64,000 nucleotides of DNA from Tomocerus qinae (Eukaryota > Arthropoda > Collembola > Entomobryomorpha > Tomoceridae): NCBI GenBank assembly GCA_020055645.1, contig CM034546.1, positions 5,642,001-5,706,000 of the forward strand, written 5' to 3'. Every line of letters begins with the position of its first letter. Position 1 is the first letter of the stretch. This document shows, piece by piece, positions 15,644-27,323 of the stretch. Position numbers and translations under genes: made by a program. The notes beneath the pieces are model-generated. The model saw only the letters and a list, made by a program, of their open reading frames with translations. It did not search any database and was not told where the DNA came from.

Positions 15644-17648
15644 TTAAGCCAATTGTGTGGGAGGTAGCTGCATTTTGACAGCTTCGGCATAAGAAGGGGG
15701 AGGGTCTTGGAATCTTTCTCTTGGTATGTTGACCTCCACATTATGATCCGCTATACATCGTGGGGGCATTTGCTGCATTATGATAGCGTCAGTGTATGAA
15801 GGGGGGAGGTCATGGTATGTTTCATTTAATATGTTGATCTCCAAACTCTGGTCTGATATTATAATAGAGGGGTCAGCGGTGGTAGCCTGCTGGGGATTTA
15901 ACAGTAGTTCCCCCATGTAGATATAAACGACGTGCAGAGACACACTGTACAGAATAATTAATAGAGACGCCGATATATAGTTGCCCAATATGAAACTCAC
16001 TATGTTGATTGTCAGGAAAACAAAATTAATGATGCGCCAAAATCTGCAGTTTCTGAAGCACACTTTAGGATCTTTTCCCTACAAAATACAATTTCATTAA
16101 ATAGACATGATACTTAACATTTTCCTTGAAATATTAATATTTGAAATGAATGGGAGATTCATATGACATTGATTTCCAAAAATTTACTTGAAATTAATTC
16201 TAAGGAATTGAAAAGAAACTAAATCGGTCAAAGTTTTTGGTAGTAAAATTTACAAGTATTCATTTCCCATCCCACTTTTGCTGGACGTCAGGAAAATGCG
16301 GGAAATTGTGGGAAATGGAAAATAGTGTGAAATATGGAAAATAAATCCCAAAAATTTGATTTTTGGCGCAATTTTTGTTCTATTTCCCACTCCATTTTAT
16401 ACCTATATTTCCCAAAGGGAAATGGGAAATTTCCCATTAGCGGTATTTCACTGCCGTTGGGTAAGTTAAAAAAGTGGCTGACAATTAAAATTAAAAGTAA
16501 CCATGGCAGTAACCACAGGAATTAATAGGGCCCACCCAGTTTCATAAACAAAAGTTTTTCCGGACCCAAGTCCCACTGCCGGACAGATGCCCACGTTTAT
16601 AAAAATCCCCTTTCTATGACATGAGTAGTGGATTCAAATATTAAATTTTCAGGAAGCACTTATTGAAATAAGAAATCAGAGACACCAAATCAAGGTATAT
16701 CCGTTAATCATCTAATTTTCCCATCCATGATGATAAGTATGTGAAAGCAAATAATATTTCCCTTACAATTTTGCAAGCTTGAGACAGTTTCACTGCTGCT
16801 GCAATTTTCACAGCTTCACATACAGTACAGAAAATGACAAATTTCCCATAATACCAGAAAACTGTACAAATGCAAAAAAATTATTTCATAAGCAAGACTA
16901 CTATAAACAATCCCATGTCCGATCTCCTGTATCGGTAGAACGTGAAGTAGTGAAGTCAAATGGCATGCAGTATTCCAAAAACAGTACAAAATTACACACA
17001 TTTTAAAATTTAATTTTAATGATTTTTTAAAACGGAAATTGTCAATTAAAATTAAAACAAAATTATTTTATTAATGAAAATTTGGACTGTCTTTGAAATG
17101 GTGTGTGTCTTACTATCCCTTGTTAACAAGATACAGGGGGCCACCATGTAATAATTGTGTTGACAAAAAGGGGTTGACAAAAAGGTGTTGACAATTTCGG
17201 GTTTTTACCATGGAACAGCCAATATATAATGCTATCCCAGTTCTACCGATGCAGGAGACGGCTTTGTAACGATATGTATATAGAAGTGTATAATAAATGT
17301 GCATAAAAGTTATTACGCATACATGAGTTGTGGTGTTCTATGATTTCCACGTCACCAGCATTCACCACCGACTTTGGCACGTTCATTGTGAAAAATCCTT
17401 TTCTCCAAATAATCCATTCGATTGTTAAAAGTGTGAAAGAAATGCTTGAAAGGATCTGAAAAGTTTATTTACATGATTAATTTTTACAAATTACAAAATG
17501 TGCAGCAATCACAGTGGCAGTTGGTTATTACCATTGTTTATTTATTAAAAATAATAGAGTGAAATATTGTCTCACGATATCAGATATTGAGATTAGGTTG
17601 ACCCATTGCCTACTTTCAAATTGCTGCATACCTCTTTTTAAGTGAAAC
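15644..17648 (-). CDS. Small multi-pass membrane protein with two PPSY motifs
   Basis: Last exon 16078-15644 follows a strong acceptor (attttgtag) and encodes GKDPKVCFRNCRFW, two adjacent hydrophobic segments, then a cytosolic-looking tail. The tail holds an internal duplication of about 45 residues, each half carrying a WW-binding motif: DLPPSYTDAI and DPPPSYAEAV. Two candidate upstream exons join in phase: 17648-17576 (ending VNLISISDI) and 17455-17366 (starting ILSSISFTLL), adding another membrane span. PPxY motifs in such tails recruit Nedd4-type ubiquitin ligases, so a sorting or endocytosis-linked role is plausible. The first exon and start codon were not found, and the exon 17366 donor is a choice among several. 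No named family recognised. Confidence 0.5.
16079..17365. other. Probable intron of the PPSY-motif gene, repeat-rich
   Basis: About 1.3 kb without a supported exon. Around 16290-16450 the sequence is a low-complexity run of gggaaat/tttccc words, including the palindrome aatgggaaatttcccatt. Confidence 0.35.
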
Positions 17649-18539
17649 CTGAAACAAAAACCTTAATTATTAAAACTAATAATACATTTTTTACATACAT
17701 TGGACATATGAATATTATTTAAAACTATGACCACCTCCTCAAAAAGTCAACCAGATAGATTCAGGCTCATATTATGAACATCTTCTTAAATTCTGAGCAC
17801 TCGAAATTCGTTAGAATCAGTGATTGGTCCTCACTCCCTTCTAATCGGAAATATAAGTCCTATTTAAGTTTTAGAATGAAGTTCGTAATATGAGCCTGCC
17901 TCAGTCTTTTCTTTGATACTCCTAAACGAAAAAAATTCCAGAATGAAGTATGATCATCATTCGAAAGAACATTTATAGACTCTAAAACCACAAAATAGGA
18001 ATTTATAGGCATACTACTTTTATAGGCAAATATTAGATCACAAGTGTCAGAGTAAAATGTTGTAATTTTACTCAATTCCCACTTTTGGCAGTGTGCAACA
18101 AAATTGACTGGGAACATGAGAAACTAATGTCCGGTATAGTCCTTGTTGTATTAATACTGTATTAATACTGAGCACCATTTGTTTGTTGCTGTGTAAGGAA
18201 GGTTAGTACCCAGTTTACATTCATACCTGGTTATTGTAGTTGATGAGAGTCTGCTAAAACTTGTTGCACTTTTCAATCGATTAATTATTTGCATCCAGTT
18301 ACTGATAAGAAATCCTTATTTACAACTTCAACAAAGTTGAATATTCACTGAACGGATTCACATTCTTTTAGAATACGAATTATTGATTCACAAGAAAATG
18401 GACATTTTCTGTCAGAGAAAAGCAAACCTACTTTCACCTGTGTCAAATTGAAGTTTACGGTGACAGAAAAAGGTACCACCATTAAGTAGGAGATTTAGAT
18501 TACACTGAATCTGAATAAAATACGTAAATACATTCCAAG
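17649..18539. other. Intergenic, no gene recognised
   Basis: Probably contains the missing 5' end of the PPSY-motif gene. The minus-strand 85-codon frame at 17860-18117 has no recognisable domain. Confidence 0.35.
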
Positions 18540-19940
18540 AGATGACAGCAGAGTGAATATACTATAGGAGGAATTACAGTGCATTTACAGTCGAGGAAAG
18601 AAGAGTGAATGTACTATAGAAGATAGCAGAGTGAATATACTAAAGAAGAAACCGGAGGGAATATCTTTGGATGAAAGTAGAGTGCATATAATATAGGAGA
18701 AAGCCGAGTAAATATAACATAAGAGAAAGCAGAGTGAATATAAAATTGGGGAAAGCAGAGTGAATATACTACAGGAGAAAGCAGAGTGAATATAACATTG
18801 GGGAAAGCAGAGTGAATATAACATTGGGGAAAGCAGAGTGAATATAACATTGGGGAAAGCAGAGTGAATATAACATTGGGGAAAGCAGAGTGAATATAAC
18901 ATTGGGGAAAGCAGAGTGAATATAACATTGGGGAAAGCAGAGTGAATATACTATAGGAGAAAGCAGAGTGAATACCTTTAGGGAGAAAGCGGAGTGAATG
19001 TCTTCTGGAGCAAGTAGAGTACATATAACATAGGAGAAAGTAGAGTACATATAACTAGGAGAAAGTAGAGTACATATAACTAGGAGAAAGTAGAGTACAT
19101 ATAAGATAGGAGAAAGTAGACTACATATAAGATAGGAGAAAGTAGAGTACATATAAGATAGGAGAAAGTAGAGTACATATAAGATAGGAGAAAGTAGAGT
19201 ACATATAAGATAGGAGAAAGTAGAGTACATATAAGATAGGAGAAAGTAGAGTGCATATAGCATAGGAGAAGGAAGACCAAATATCCTATAGGAGAAGGAA
19301 GACCAAATATCCTATAGGAGAAAGCAGAGTCAATATACTATAGGAGAAAGCAGACTGAAAATACTATAGGAGAAAGCGGACTGAATATACTATAAAAGAA
19401 AGCAGACTGAATATAATATAGGACAAAGCAGACTGAATATACTATAGGACAAAGCAGACTGAATATACTATAGGACAAAGCAGACTGAATATACTATAGG
19501 ACAAAGCAGAACTAATTACTATAGAAGATAGTACAGTGAATATCCTATAGGAGAAAATACCATGAATATTTTATAGGATAAACCAGTGATCGATGCATAA
19601 AATGTATATAACATAAGTAGAGCAGATTGAGTGAGTCATGCACAGGTGATGTGAATATGCTTCCACTCGCAGTGACGTCACTATGGAAATGGAAAGTTTC
19701 TTAAGCAGTGAAATGCACCAGGAGAAAGTAGAATCAATATATTAGAGGAGAAAGCAGCCCAGTACTAACGTACATTAAACTAGGAAAAATCAAGTGAATA
19801 TACTGAAGAAGGAAGCAGTGAATATACTGAAGGAGAAAGCTGTGAATATACTGAAGGAGAAAGCAGTGAATATACAGAAGGAGAAAGCAGTGAATATACT
19901 GAAGGAGAAAGCTGTGAATATACTGAAGGAGGAAGCAGTG
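18540..19940. repeat. 26-bp tandem array with diverged sub-families, ending in 24-bp units
   Basis: Purine-rich units on the plus strand. Successive homogeneous blocks share the frame ggNgaaagNagaNtNNatat: about 18740-18950 (ggaaagcagagtgaatataacatt type), 19030-19260 (ggagaaagtagagtacatataagata), 19320-19510 (ggagaaagcagactgaatatactata), and 19800-19935 with a 24-bp unit (gaaggagaaagcagtgaatatact). Open frames on the minus strand across the array are by-products: 26 is not a multiple of three, so the same unit is read in three frames. Confidence 0.9.
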
Positions 19941-20385
19941 ACCTATATTACATATAAGTAGAGCAGATTGAGAGTGAGAGAGAGTCACGCACATCAGATG
20001 CGAATGAGCACACTAGCCTGGGCCGTATCAAAACAACATGTTGATAGTTTCAGTGACATCATCAGGGAAAGGGATTTTGTCTGCCCTCCCCTACACATCT
20101 CTTCTTCGCTGTTGAATCCGATTTCTTCCTATGATCTTTCATTTCTGTAAATGTAAAATTTCAGCCTCTGTACCCTTAATAATCAGTAAAAAGATGGAAA
20201 ACTAATCCGGAAGTATATTTTTCCAAATGCTTTTATACAAAATAAAAATAAACTTTGGTCAGACAAATCAAAAAATCAAACTACAAGTCAATCAACAAAA
20301 CATACAAGTCTGAATGTCTAGTCTATAATATGTGGCTGATCATTTCCATTTTCTTTCACTTACAGTTCAAATTGTCATGTTAAAA

Positions 20386-20691
20386 ATGAGTTTTAAAACA
20401 TATTGCCAATTTTTTTCTTTGGTTTTGAGTTTTTCCATCCCGAAAACTATTAACGGAATTCGAAATTTGTCTTTCTACAGAAATTGTGATTTTAATTTGA
20501 TAAGATTTAAAAGTTCTGTTTGGGAGACAAGTTTTTTGTTGTCGAATCAAAATTATCAACCGTGGACGGTGGCTTCATCTACATATAACAAAAGCATATT
20601 TGGTCGAGACGAGAATAACCCGCTTGTAAGCATTTTTACAAAATCAGCATTGTATTCTTGGCCAGGCTATATGGAGTTACTTTTAAAGTAA
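20386..20691 (+). CDS. Possible first exon of an unknown secreted or membrane protein
   Basis: An open frame from an ATG at 20386 (another at 20377) begins with a signal-peptide-like stretch, MSFKTYCQFFSLVLSF, followed by about 80 ordinary soluble residues with one pair-forming Cys pattern (SFYRNCDFN). It ends at a usable donor (TTTTAAA|GTAAAT, exon end 20687), and a stop follows at once. The N-terminal style recalls the ionotropic-receptor-like proteins elsewhere in the window, which start with a signal peptide and an early Cys, but no homology is evident. The Harbinger element begins 170 bp downstream, so the rest of such a gene may be displaced or lost. Confidence 0.25.
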   Translation: MSFKTYCQFFSLVLSFSIPKTINGIRNLSFYRNCDFNLIRFKSSVWETSFLLSNQNYQPWTVASSTYNKSIFGRDENNPLVSIFTKSALYSWPGYMELLLK

Positions 20692-21149
20692 ATATTTCAC
20701 ACATTGTAAAAATAGTAATTTTTGTACGCTTCTCTTTCTAACAAGCTGAAAATTGTCTGCATAATCGTATCAATAACTGTCTAGCCATGAAAAGCATCTA
20801 AATAATTCAAACCAGATAGAATCGATGTCGAATACCCGTGCGCCAAGAAAATAATGCAGTATTAGGGACTTTGCAACAATCTGGGACGTGCATCGTAAGG
20901 CCGTAAAATTTGAATTCCACGCGGCGGGACAGACTTTCGCTGGCTTTCTCTTTACGACTTACGTCGGCGCGCACGAATGTGCAACGTAAATATGCTGTAT
21001 TTACCGTGCTCATTACGGGATGCATAACTTACTCCTTATCGAAGACTTTTTCGAACAAATTTTGAATAACTGAGCAAATTCCTTTTACTACTGAATTGTG
21101 AATATTATTCTTTTAAGTTAATTAGATAGTTCAATTGACCAAAAGTGAT

Positions 21150-22164
21150 ATGGGGAAGTTTTCTTTTAAGTCCAATGTCAATTATGACATTGCTCTCCTA
21201 GCTGAAGTAGAAGCACTCAACCCATACGCATTTCAAGTTGAACAACCCGTTTGGGATGAAATTGCCATTAAGCTCCAGAAGTGTGAATTGAAGATGTCAG
21301 TTACTGGAAGAAGTTGCAGAGATAGAGCCAATCTACTGCTGAAGGATTTTTCAAAAGAAGAAACGATTAGCAAAAGATTGTAAGGCTCTACAATTTGAAG
21401 TAGAATGGTCCGAATAAATATATAAATAATAGTTTATCCTTTTTAATTCTGTATAAATACAGGTCTGGTATTGATGAAGGTGATTTCGAAACAGTTAAAT
21501 ATTTGCTAACAAGTATTTTGAAGTTGCGCAACGATGTGGATTGCAAAAATATTCGCAAGTTATATTCCAAAAAAACAGAGAGAGTGCCGAAAAAACAAGA
21601 GATTCGGTATTGATCGATTTGGAAAAGGACATTAATTCTGGAGGATCAGCATGTGAGCCCAAAGACGGGGACGATACACGAAATAGTCAGGAAGAAGAGG
21701 GTGAAACAAGCATTAATGTTTCCAAAACTTTAGAGCCAGATGATGGAGCCAGTTCAAAATTTCCTGAGAAACGCAATGCAGAAGAATTACAAGAGCCCAA
21801 AAAATAAGCGTACTGCTGGACGAACTGATGCTGTGTCATATTTGAGAGAAAAACATGATGTAAGTCAGTGTGAGCTAAAGATACAATTATTACCTAATAA
21901 TTATCTGCCTCTGATTGTAAATGTCAAATCTAAAATTATTCACAGATTGAGATGAAATTTAAGTGCGAAGAGCTGAAAATTAGGCAACAAGAAGCAGAAA
22001 ATCAGCTTCTTGAACTGACCGTGGAACGTGAAAGAATTAAGACAGAATCCGAAATTCGAAAATCTGAATTGGAATTAACTAAGCAAAAACAGGCAATGGA
22101 GTTCGAAGAGCGGAGTGCAATGACTCGTGCGCTATTGGAATTTGTTCAGAAAAGTAAAAATTGA
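21150..22164 (+). pseudogene. Harbinger accessory Myb/SANT-like DNA-binding protein, broken
   Basis: In Harbinger elements this second protein binds the element ends and brings the transposase to the nucleus. Exon 1 (21150-21379) encodes the SANT-like fold with VWDEIAIKLQ and GRSCRDRANLLLKDF. A GT-AG intron leads to 21463, where SGIDEGDFETVKYLL continues. The frame then breaks at an A5 run (near 21546) and again at an A6 run (near 21800), giving three frames in succession; KRTAGRTDAVSYLREKHD is followed by a donor GTAAGT. A final exon from about 21951 encodes a Glu/Arg-rich coiled coil ending KSKN. Family and order are clear; coding integrity is lost unless the two indels are assembly errors. 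Confidence 0.75.
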
Positions 22165-22318
22165 ATTATTTGTGCTAAAGACTGAGTGGATTATTTTTAA
22201 GTACTGGACTTTTATTTCATTCTTCATCTAACGTTTCAGTATTATGAATAAAATTAATTAACACAAATGAACATTTTTAAATAAAATATTATTGTAATTC
22301 TATTTAGTTACTTGGTTT

Positions 22319-23570
22319 TCATTGGGCCAAATAGTCTTCCATGGATGGTGGGTTTAAATTAAAATATTCACTAACTTGTGACCCATAAATGCAAGTATGA
22401 CAATTAGTTAAAATTACCCCCACGGAATAATACTTGCCAACAGGCTGTAACCCGATTTTTAAATTTTTCTTGAAGTCCAAAAAGCAAAAACATTAGTCAC
22501 TTTGCCAAATCCCCATTCAACAGATTCCCTAACTTGACTCATTCGCTTGTTGCATAACAACTTTGAGGGAGTCAAATTTTGGTAGCGTTTGAAAGGTACC
22601 ATCAAGCATTTTCTGAGTGGGTAGGCTGGATCTCCATACAAGTAATACGGTTCCCCTTCAGGAGTTTTGAATATATTTTCTAGCTCATTTATAAGTCCAC
22701 TCTGTTGAAGCAAATAAGCATCATGCCTTCGTCCTGAAACCGGTCCATATAGACATCCAATTATGCCGTCAGGAAGCATCACGGATTGAAACTTAATAGC
22801 ATGCGTTCTTTTATGGCCGTTGTAGAACTAAAAATATGAAAATTACATTTTACTAAACATGTTTACTAAATGGAATTTGACGTTGTAAGAGGATTTTATA
22901 ATTGTCTAGCTTTCGTACTTCTTTCTGATTTTTTCCAGGACGACATATTGGTCGTACTGTCCCGTCCAAAAATCCGATGCATTTGGGATAAGGTGATCCT
23001 TTATTCAAAATGGCGTCTGCGAATGAGGATAATACTTCTTGAGATAAATATGACTGGTGTAAATTTTTGAGGAGCTGAATGTGATGATCATAAACAAATG
23101 AGACCATAGTATTAAATATTCTTGATATTTCACACTGGGTTCTAGGAAATATTGAGCATAAGTCAGCAAGCCTAGTAATAAATACAATATTACAACATAT
23201 AATAATCCAAATTAATGACATGTCACTTAATGATTTTATAAAACTCGACAAATAATACTGTTATTTACCTGTTAGGATATTCCAGTCTTTTTAACAGTAT
23301 GCATAAACCTTCCAAGCCAGATACTTTGTGCGCAGAAAATGTAATTACAGTTTTAGGTATTTTTAATCCTCGTCGTAACCTTAGAATGTCGTTTTTAAAA
23401 AACCTAAAATGAATTTTACAAAAATCGTCCGACAAAGATTCAAAATTGAATACTTTAGGTCTGGGAAGTATATAATATGGTTCTTTAGGAAGGTACAATA
23501 ACAACAACAAGGTTTCATCATCAATATTCTCGTTTTCTAAGAAAGGTAACAGTTTTTCAAAATAAGACAT
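22319..23570 (-). pseudogene. Harbinger transposase (DDE_Tnp_4), one frame break near the C-terminus
   Basis: Cuts and rejoins the element ends. Three exons with in-phase GT-AG junctions: 23570-23269, 23171-22919, 22827-22319. Exon 2 holds GFLDGTVRPICRP with the first catalytic Asp; exon 3 starts FYNGHKRTHAIKFQ and holds YLYGDPAYPLRK (second Asp) and VRESVEWGFGKV (catalytic Glu). Length about 354 residues is normal for the family. The frame breaks at a T5 run (22479-22483 on the plus strand), and the family C-terminus (LKIGLQPVGKYY) continues in the next frame to a stop at 22319-22321. All three catalytic acids precede the break. Confidence 0.85.
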
Positions 23571-23755
23571 TATTTTCTATAAATTCTTCAGGCAAACTAT
23601 TTGATGCACGCCTTGGATGTTCAAATTTCTTGTTTTACGTTACAACGGAAAATTGCACAAACATATCAAACATTGTCGTAACGTAGAACGTTGAAGGGAA
23701 ATTTTTTTCTCTTTGCGTGCTTACGTAGCACGTACCAGATTGTTGCAAAGTCCCT

Positions 23756-24969
23756 ATTATTTAGTACTGCATGAATTTGCTTGTGGTATAGGTGTTTAGG
23801 ATTTTAAGGCTTGCTTAGCTAGAACGCAACAATTTCAAAAGATAATATTTAGCTGCCAAAAGACATAATATAAGGATCAGCTACTTAATAATTAAGTATT
23901 TCTTTTTAAGAGCAATCTTCACAAGGAATTATCATATTATTCAGTTACATAGGCATAAACTACAGCACTAGAAAGAACTTTATTATACTGCATTACATGT
24001 TATCCCTAAAGGTTTCCCTACCCACAGTTGAAAACCGAGCAATCCTTGATGATCTGATTACCCGCGATCAGCATTAAAACGTATGGTAAAATAATATACA
24101 GGATTTCCATGACATTGCAATGTAACAAGCCCTATTTTTGAAAAAATGGTAACTTTTACCTAATGAAAAATATTTACAGGTTTATTAAAAAATATTTTTG
24201 GTACATTTTCACAAATAACAACTACTGGTTTCCCACATTGTAGTGTTCAGCATACGTTATGTACTAGACTTTTTGAGGTTTGTACTTGTATAACAAAACG
24301 ACGGAATCAATAATCGATTTAATATGGCATGTATTAAAAGGTAAACCATTTCAACTTTAAAATGTTCTTCTATTGCATAGTATAACTCACAAGCTTTGAC
24401 ATAAATACTTAAGCCACATCAATTTAGTATCATATCCACTCTTACAATAAGAGGATACCAGGTATACTATATACTAGGAATTAGCCCAAATTAATCAAAT
24501 CATTAATATTATAGCTTTGTATTTTAACAATATAGTCGAACTAAATTTACCTGAAGTATGCAAATTACGGTTTGATAATCTGTTTGGTATTTTCCACCTT
24601 CCCTTTCCCTAGTTGTACATATTCAAAGCGCTAAATATTTGCCGTTCGGAAATATTTTTGGAGTTTGGTTTTATAAATTATTTAAATGTCCCTAATAACC
24701 TAGCAGTATATTTCAGTACAGTACAAATTTGTCTCATATTTTAGCTCTGGAAATAAAGCTCTAAAGTAACACAACTAACAAATTTTATAGCTAGCAAAGA
24801 ATATTGACATACTATAACTGGAGTAGTATAATATTTGGATCATCATTATTAGCAGACATCAATATTGAATTTGGAGTATCATCCGTATAAATATTGAATA
24901 TATTATATTATATTGAACTAAAATTTGATATTTAGTGACAACTGCATTACTGCAGAAAACAAATTTGGA
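23756..24969. other. Intergenic, upstream of ionotropic receptor 1
   Basis: AT-rich, no supported exon. A TATAAATATT word at about 24887 lies 80 bp before the chosen receptor start and could serve as a core promoter. Confidence 0.3.
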
Positions 24970-27323
24970 ATGAAAGGCATTTTAGTTTCCATAATTTTCA
25001 TCGCTAAATTGACTTTTGGGTGGAAATTGTCAGAAATTGTGAATATTGATAAAGACTGTTACATCAACCTGATTTTCAATCAAAATACGAATAAACAGGC
25101 AGGAGAGTTTCAGAACAAAGAATTGCCAAATATTGAAATTCCCTACGCGTTTACAAACCTCAAATTAAATAGGAAAGAAGAGTTTTGCAATTTAAATCAG
25201 ACAATCGGATTTGAAGATTCGTATGAAAATATGTATTATTGGACAATGGATTGTATCCGTTCACTACGAAAGCCTAATTCCCTATCATCTCCACCTATAC
25301 AACGGATTATTGATAATTGTGTAGTGCATTTCACAGTTAACTTTAACCCAAATGTTTTGATAGATCTAATGTTGATTACCCATATCACTGCAGTTATTCC
25401 CCCTAAAAAAGGAGTTTATGGGCAATATAAGACAAATTGGTTCAATTACGTTGAACGTTCTTCAGTGTACCTTCTAGTGGATACAGAAACTATGCAGTTA
25501 GCAAAGGCAAGTTCCCTGGCAAAGAAAGTACACAGAACATTCCTGTCAAAGCCTTTCTTTATGGTATCTCTGACGGGTGGTGATGAGATCTATTTTATTT
25601 GTCCGCAAGTAGACGAAAAAAATGAACATACTTATTCAGCTGAAGTTTTTTGTTCTCTAAACGATTGTTTTGATCAACCACCACGGGCGATGGCAATAAA
25701 ACTGTTCATTGAGAAGAGCTCCTTTCTAGATTCGCTTGTCCTAATGTCCTATGTGAAACATAGAGAAGACGAGCAACCATACTGCGGACCGCCCATTAGG
25801 AACCAAAATAATCACTTTGAAAAAGATTTTTCCCTTCATGATATCATTTCTCTTCAAGTTATTTCGACAGTGGCCGAGAATTTTCAAAATTCTACAGTAT
25901 TTCTAAGGAATTATAAACTATTAACGTGTTTAAACATAAAAGGATTTAATTCCTGGGAAGACCATTTGGAAATTAGTATTCAAACAGAATTTCTTGATTT
26001 GGACTACATCCATCCCAATTTGGTCCTCATTCAAACAATGGAAGATTCGTTTAATTTTATCTCATGTGTCATTTTGGAAGATGAAAGTCTCTCATTTATT
26101 GGATACATCCGACCCTTCCAATCTGAAGCTTGGTATGGGTTGATCGTTTCAATTCTGGCTGTAATTGTATTCGTCGAAGGTGCAATATATGTCAAAAAAG
26201 ACGACCGGATTCCAATTACTTTGCTCTGTTATGCATATCTGTTAGAAGTCAGTTACTCGTTATCGGAAAAGGCTAACAAAACAACTTGGATCGAATTAAT
26301 TGTCGGTCCGCTGTTGCTCATGTTCATTGTCCTGACAAATGGGTACAAGGGAATTGTCACGACAGACTTGGTCGAACCACGTCCAGTGGATAGAATCGAA
26401 TCCTTCGAACATTTGGCAAATCTAAACAATTTTACTGCCCTTGGCGAATTTATAGATAGTAGCGAATTCAATCCTTTCTACGCTGCTTGGTATATTTCAG
26501 GTCCGGTTTTTGGAGACTATTGTAGCCATATAAAGAATACTTCGGATTGGAAAGTAGTCAATCTATGCGAATATTTTCTTGAGAAAATTAACAACCACAG
26601 TGAAATCACGTTAGCGTTCCAATCGGCATTTCAAAACAATCGTGATTATAGAAAAGAGCCCAATTTTTTAAGAAGAAATTTAGAATTCTTAAATTTATTG
26701 ACAACTTCCGGGAATCTTACAATATTATTGGCTTTCCAAAACATTTGGAGTTGTTGGATAAGATTTGGAAACTTGTGCAACTTCCTCCTGATTATCCTTC
26801 TACAAGTCCTCAAAAATGGATTTCCGAGTGCAATAGTTCTGCACTAATTCTCCGAAGTTCCCGACTACATCGACTCCTGAACGACTCTCACTGGAATCCA
26901 CAGAATGGGGGAGTTGAACCAACGAAAACTTTGTATTATGGAACTGAGGAGAATGCATTTCTATCGATACCTATTTATACATATATCTCACCTGATAGAC
27001 TTCCAATGATGATTCCAATTCTAAAGCGGAGTCTGTTTGCACTGATGCATTCTGGAATATTTAATCAATGGTTAGAAAATTTCAAGAGTCACAATTTTAC
27101 TAAATGCAAAACCTGCTGGACACGAGAACTTCCTCGACCAGTCACGTTTTTGAATTCGAATATATTCACGATATTTCTAATCAGTTTTTGTATTGCGTTG
27201 ATGTATTTTGTGACATTCTTGTGGGAAAATCGAAGGCGTATTAAGTCATTTACCATTAAAGTTTGGAATATGGTTAGATATGTCTTTTGCCTCACATTTC
27301 AAAGACTTTTCTTGAAAAATTGA
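24970..27323 (+). CDS. Divergent ionotropic receptor (IR), copy 1, one frame break
   Basis: Single-exon, about 785 residues. The ATG at 24970 is chosen over the longer frame because it gives a signal peptide (MKGILVSIIFIAK) aligned with the paralogue at 34292. A Cys-bearing extracellular N-terminal region is followed by a ligand-binding S1 half (NFISCVILEDESLSFIGYIRP), first transmembrane segment (AWYGLIVSILAVIVF), a short pore, the TM segment GPLLLMFIVLTNGYKG ending in TDLVEPRP (equivalent of the SYTANLAAFLT region), S2 with PQKWISEC, and a last TM segment (NIFTIFLISFCIALMYF) with a short basic tail. This is the layout of arthropod chemosensory IRs, cation channels related to glutamate receptors. 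The frame shifts at a T6 run (26664-26669); downstream paralogue homology resumes in the other frame. Ligand unknown. Confidence 0.75.

Larger units (their letters stand above)
20864..23755. mobile_element. PIF/Harbinger DNA transposon, 2.9 kb
   Basis: Terminal inverted repeats start agggactttgcaacaatctg at the left and read identically on the minus strand from 23755; similarity fades after about 40 bp. The element is flanked by ATT on both sides (within a TATTA direct repeat), fitting the 3-bp target duplication of Harbinger. It carries the two genes expected of the superfamily, convergently placed: a Myb/SANT-like protein on plus and a DDE transposase on minus. Both have single-base frame breaks at homopolymers. 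Confidence 0.9.

Noticed and set aside
18585-19280. Minus-strand frames of 66-164 codons with repeated FPQCYIHSAF or LICTLLSPILY
   Set aside because: They are the 26-bp tandem array read in several frames; overlapping frames give similar proteins and there is no start context or domain.
18540-19940. Regular short repeats as a CRISPR array
   Set aside because: Units abut directly with no unique spacers, and the sequence is eukaryotic.
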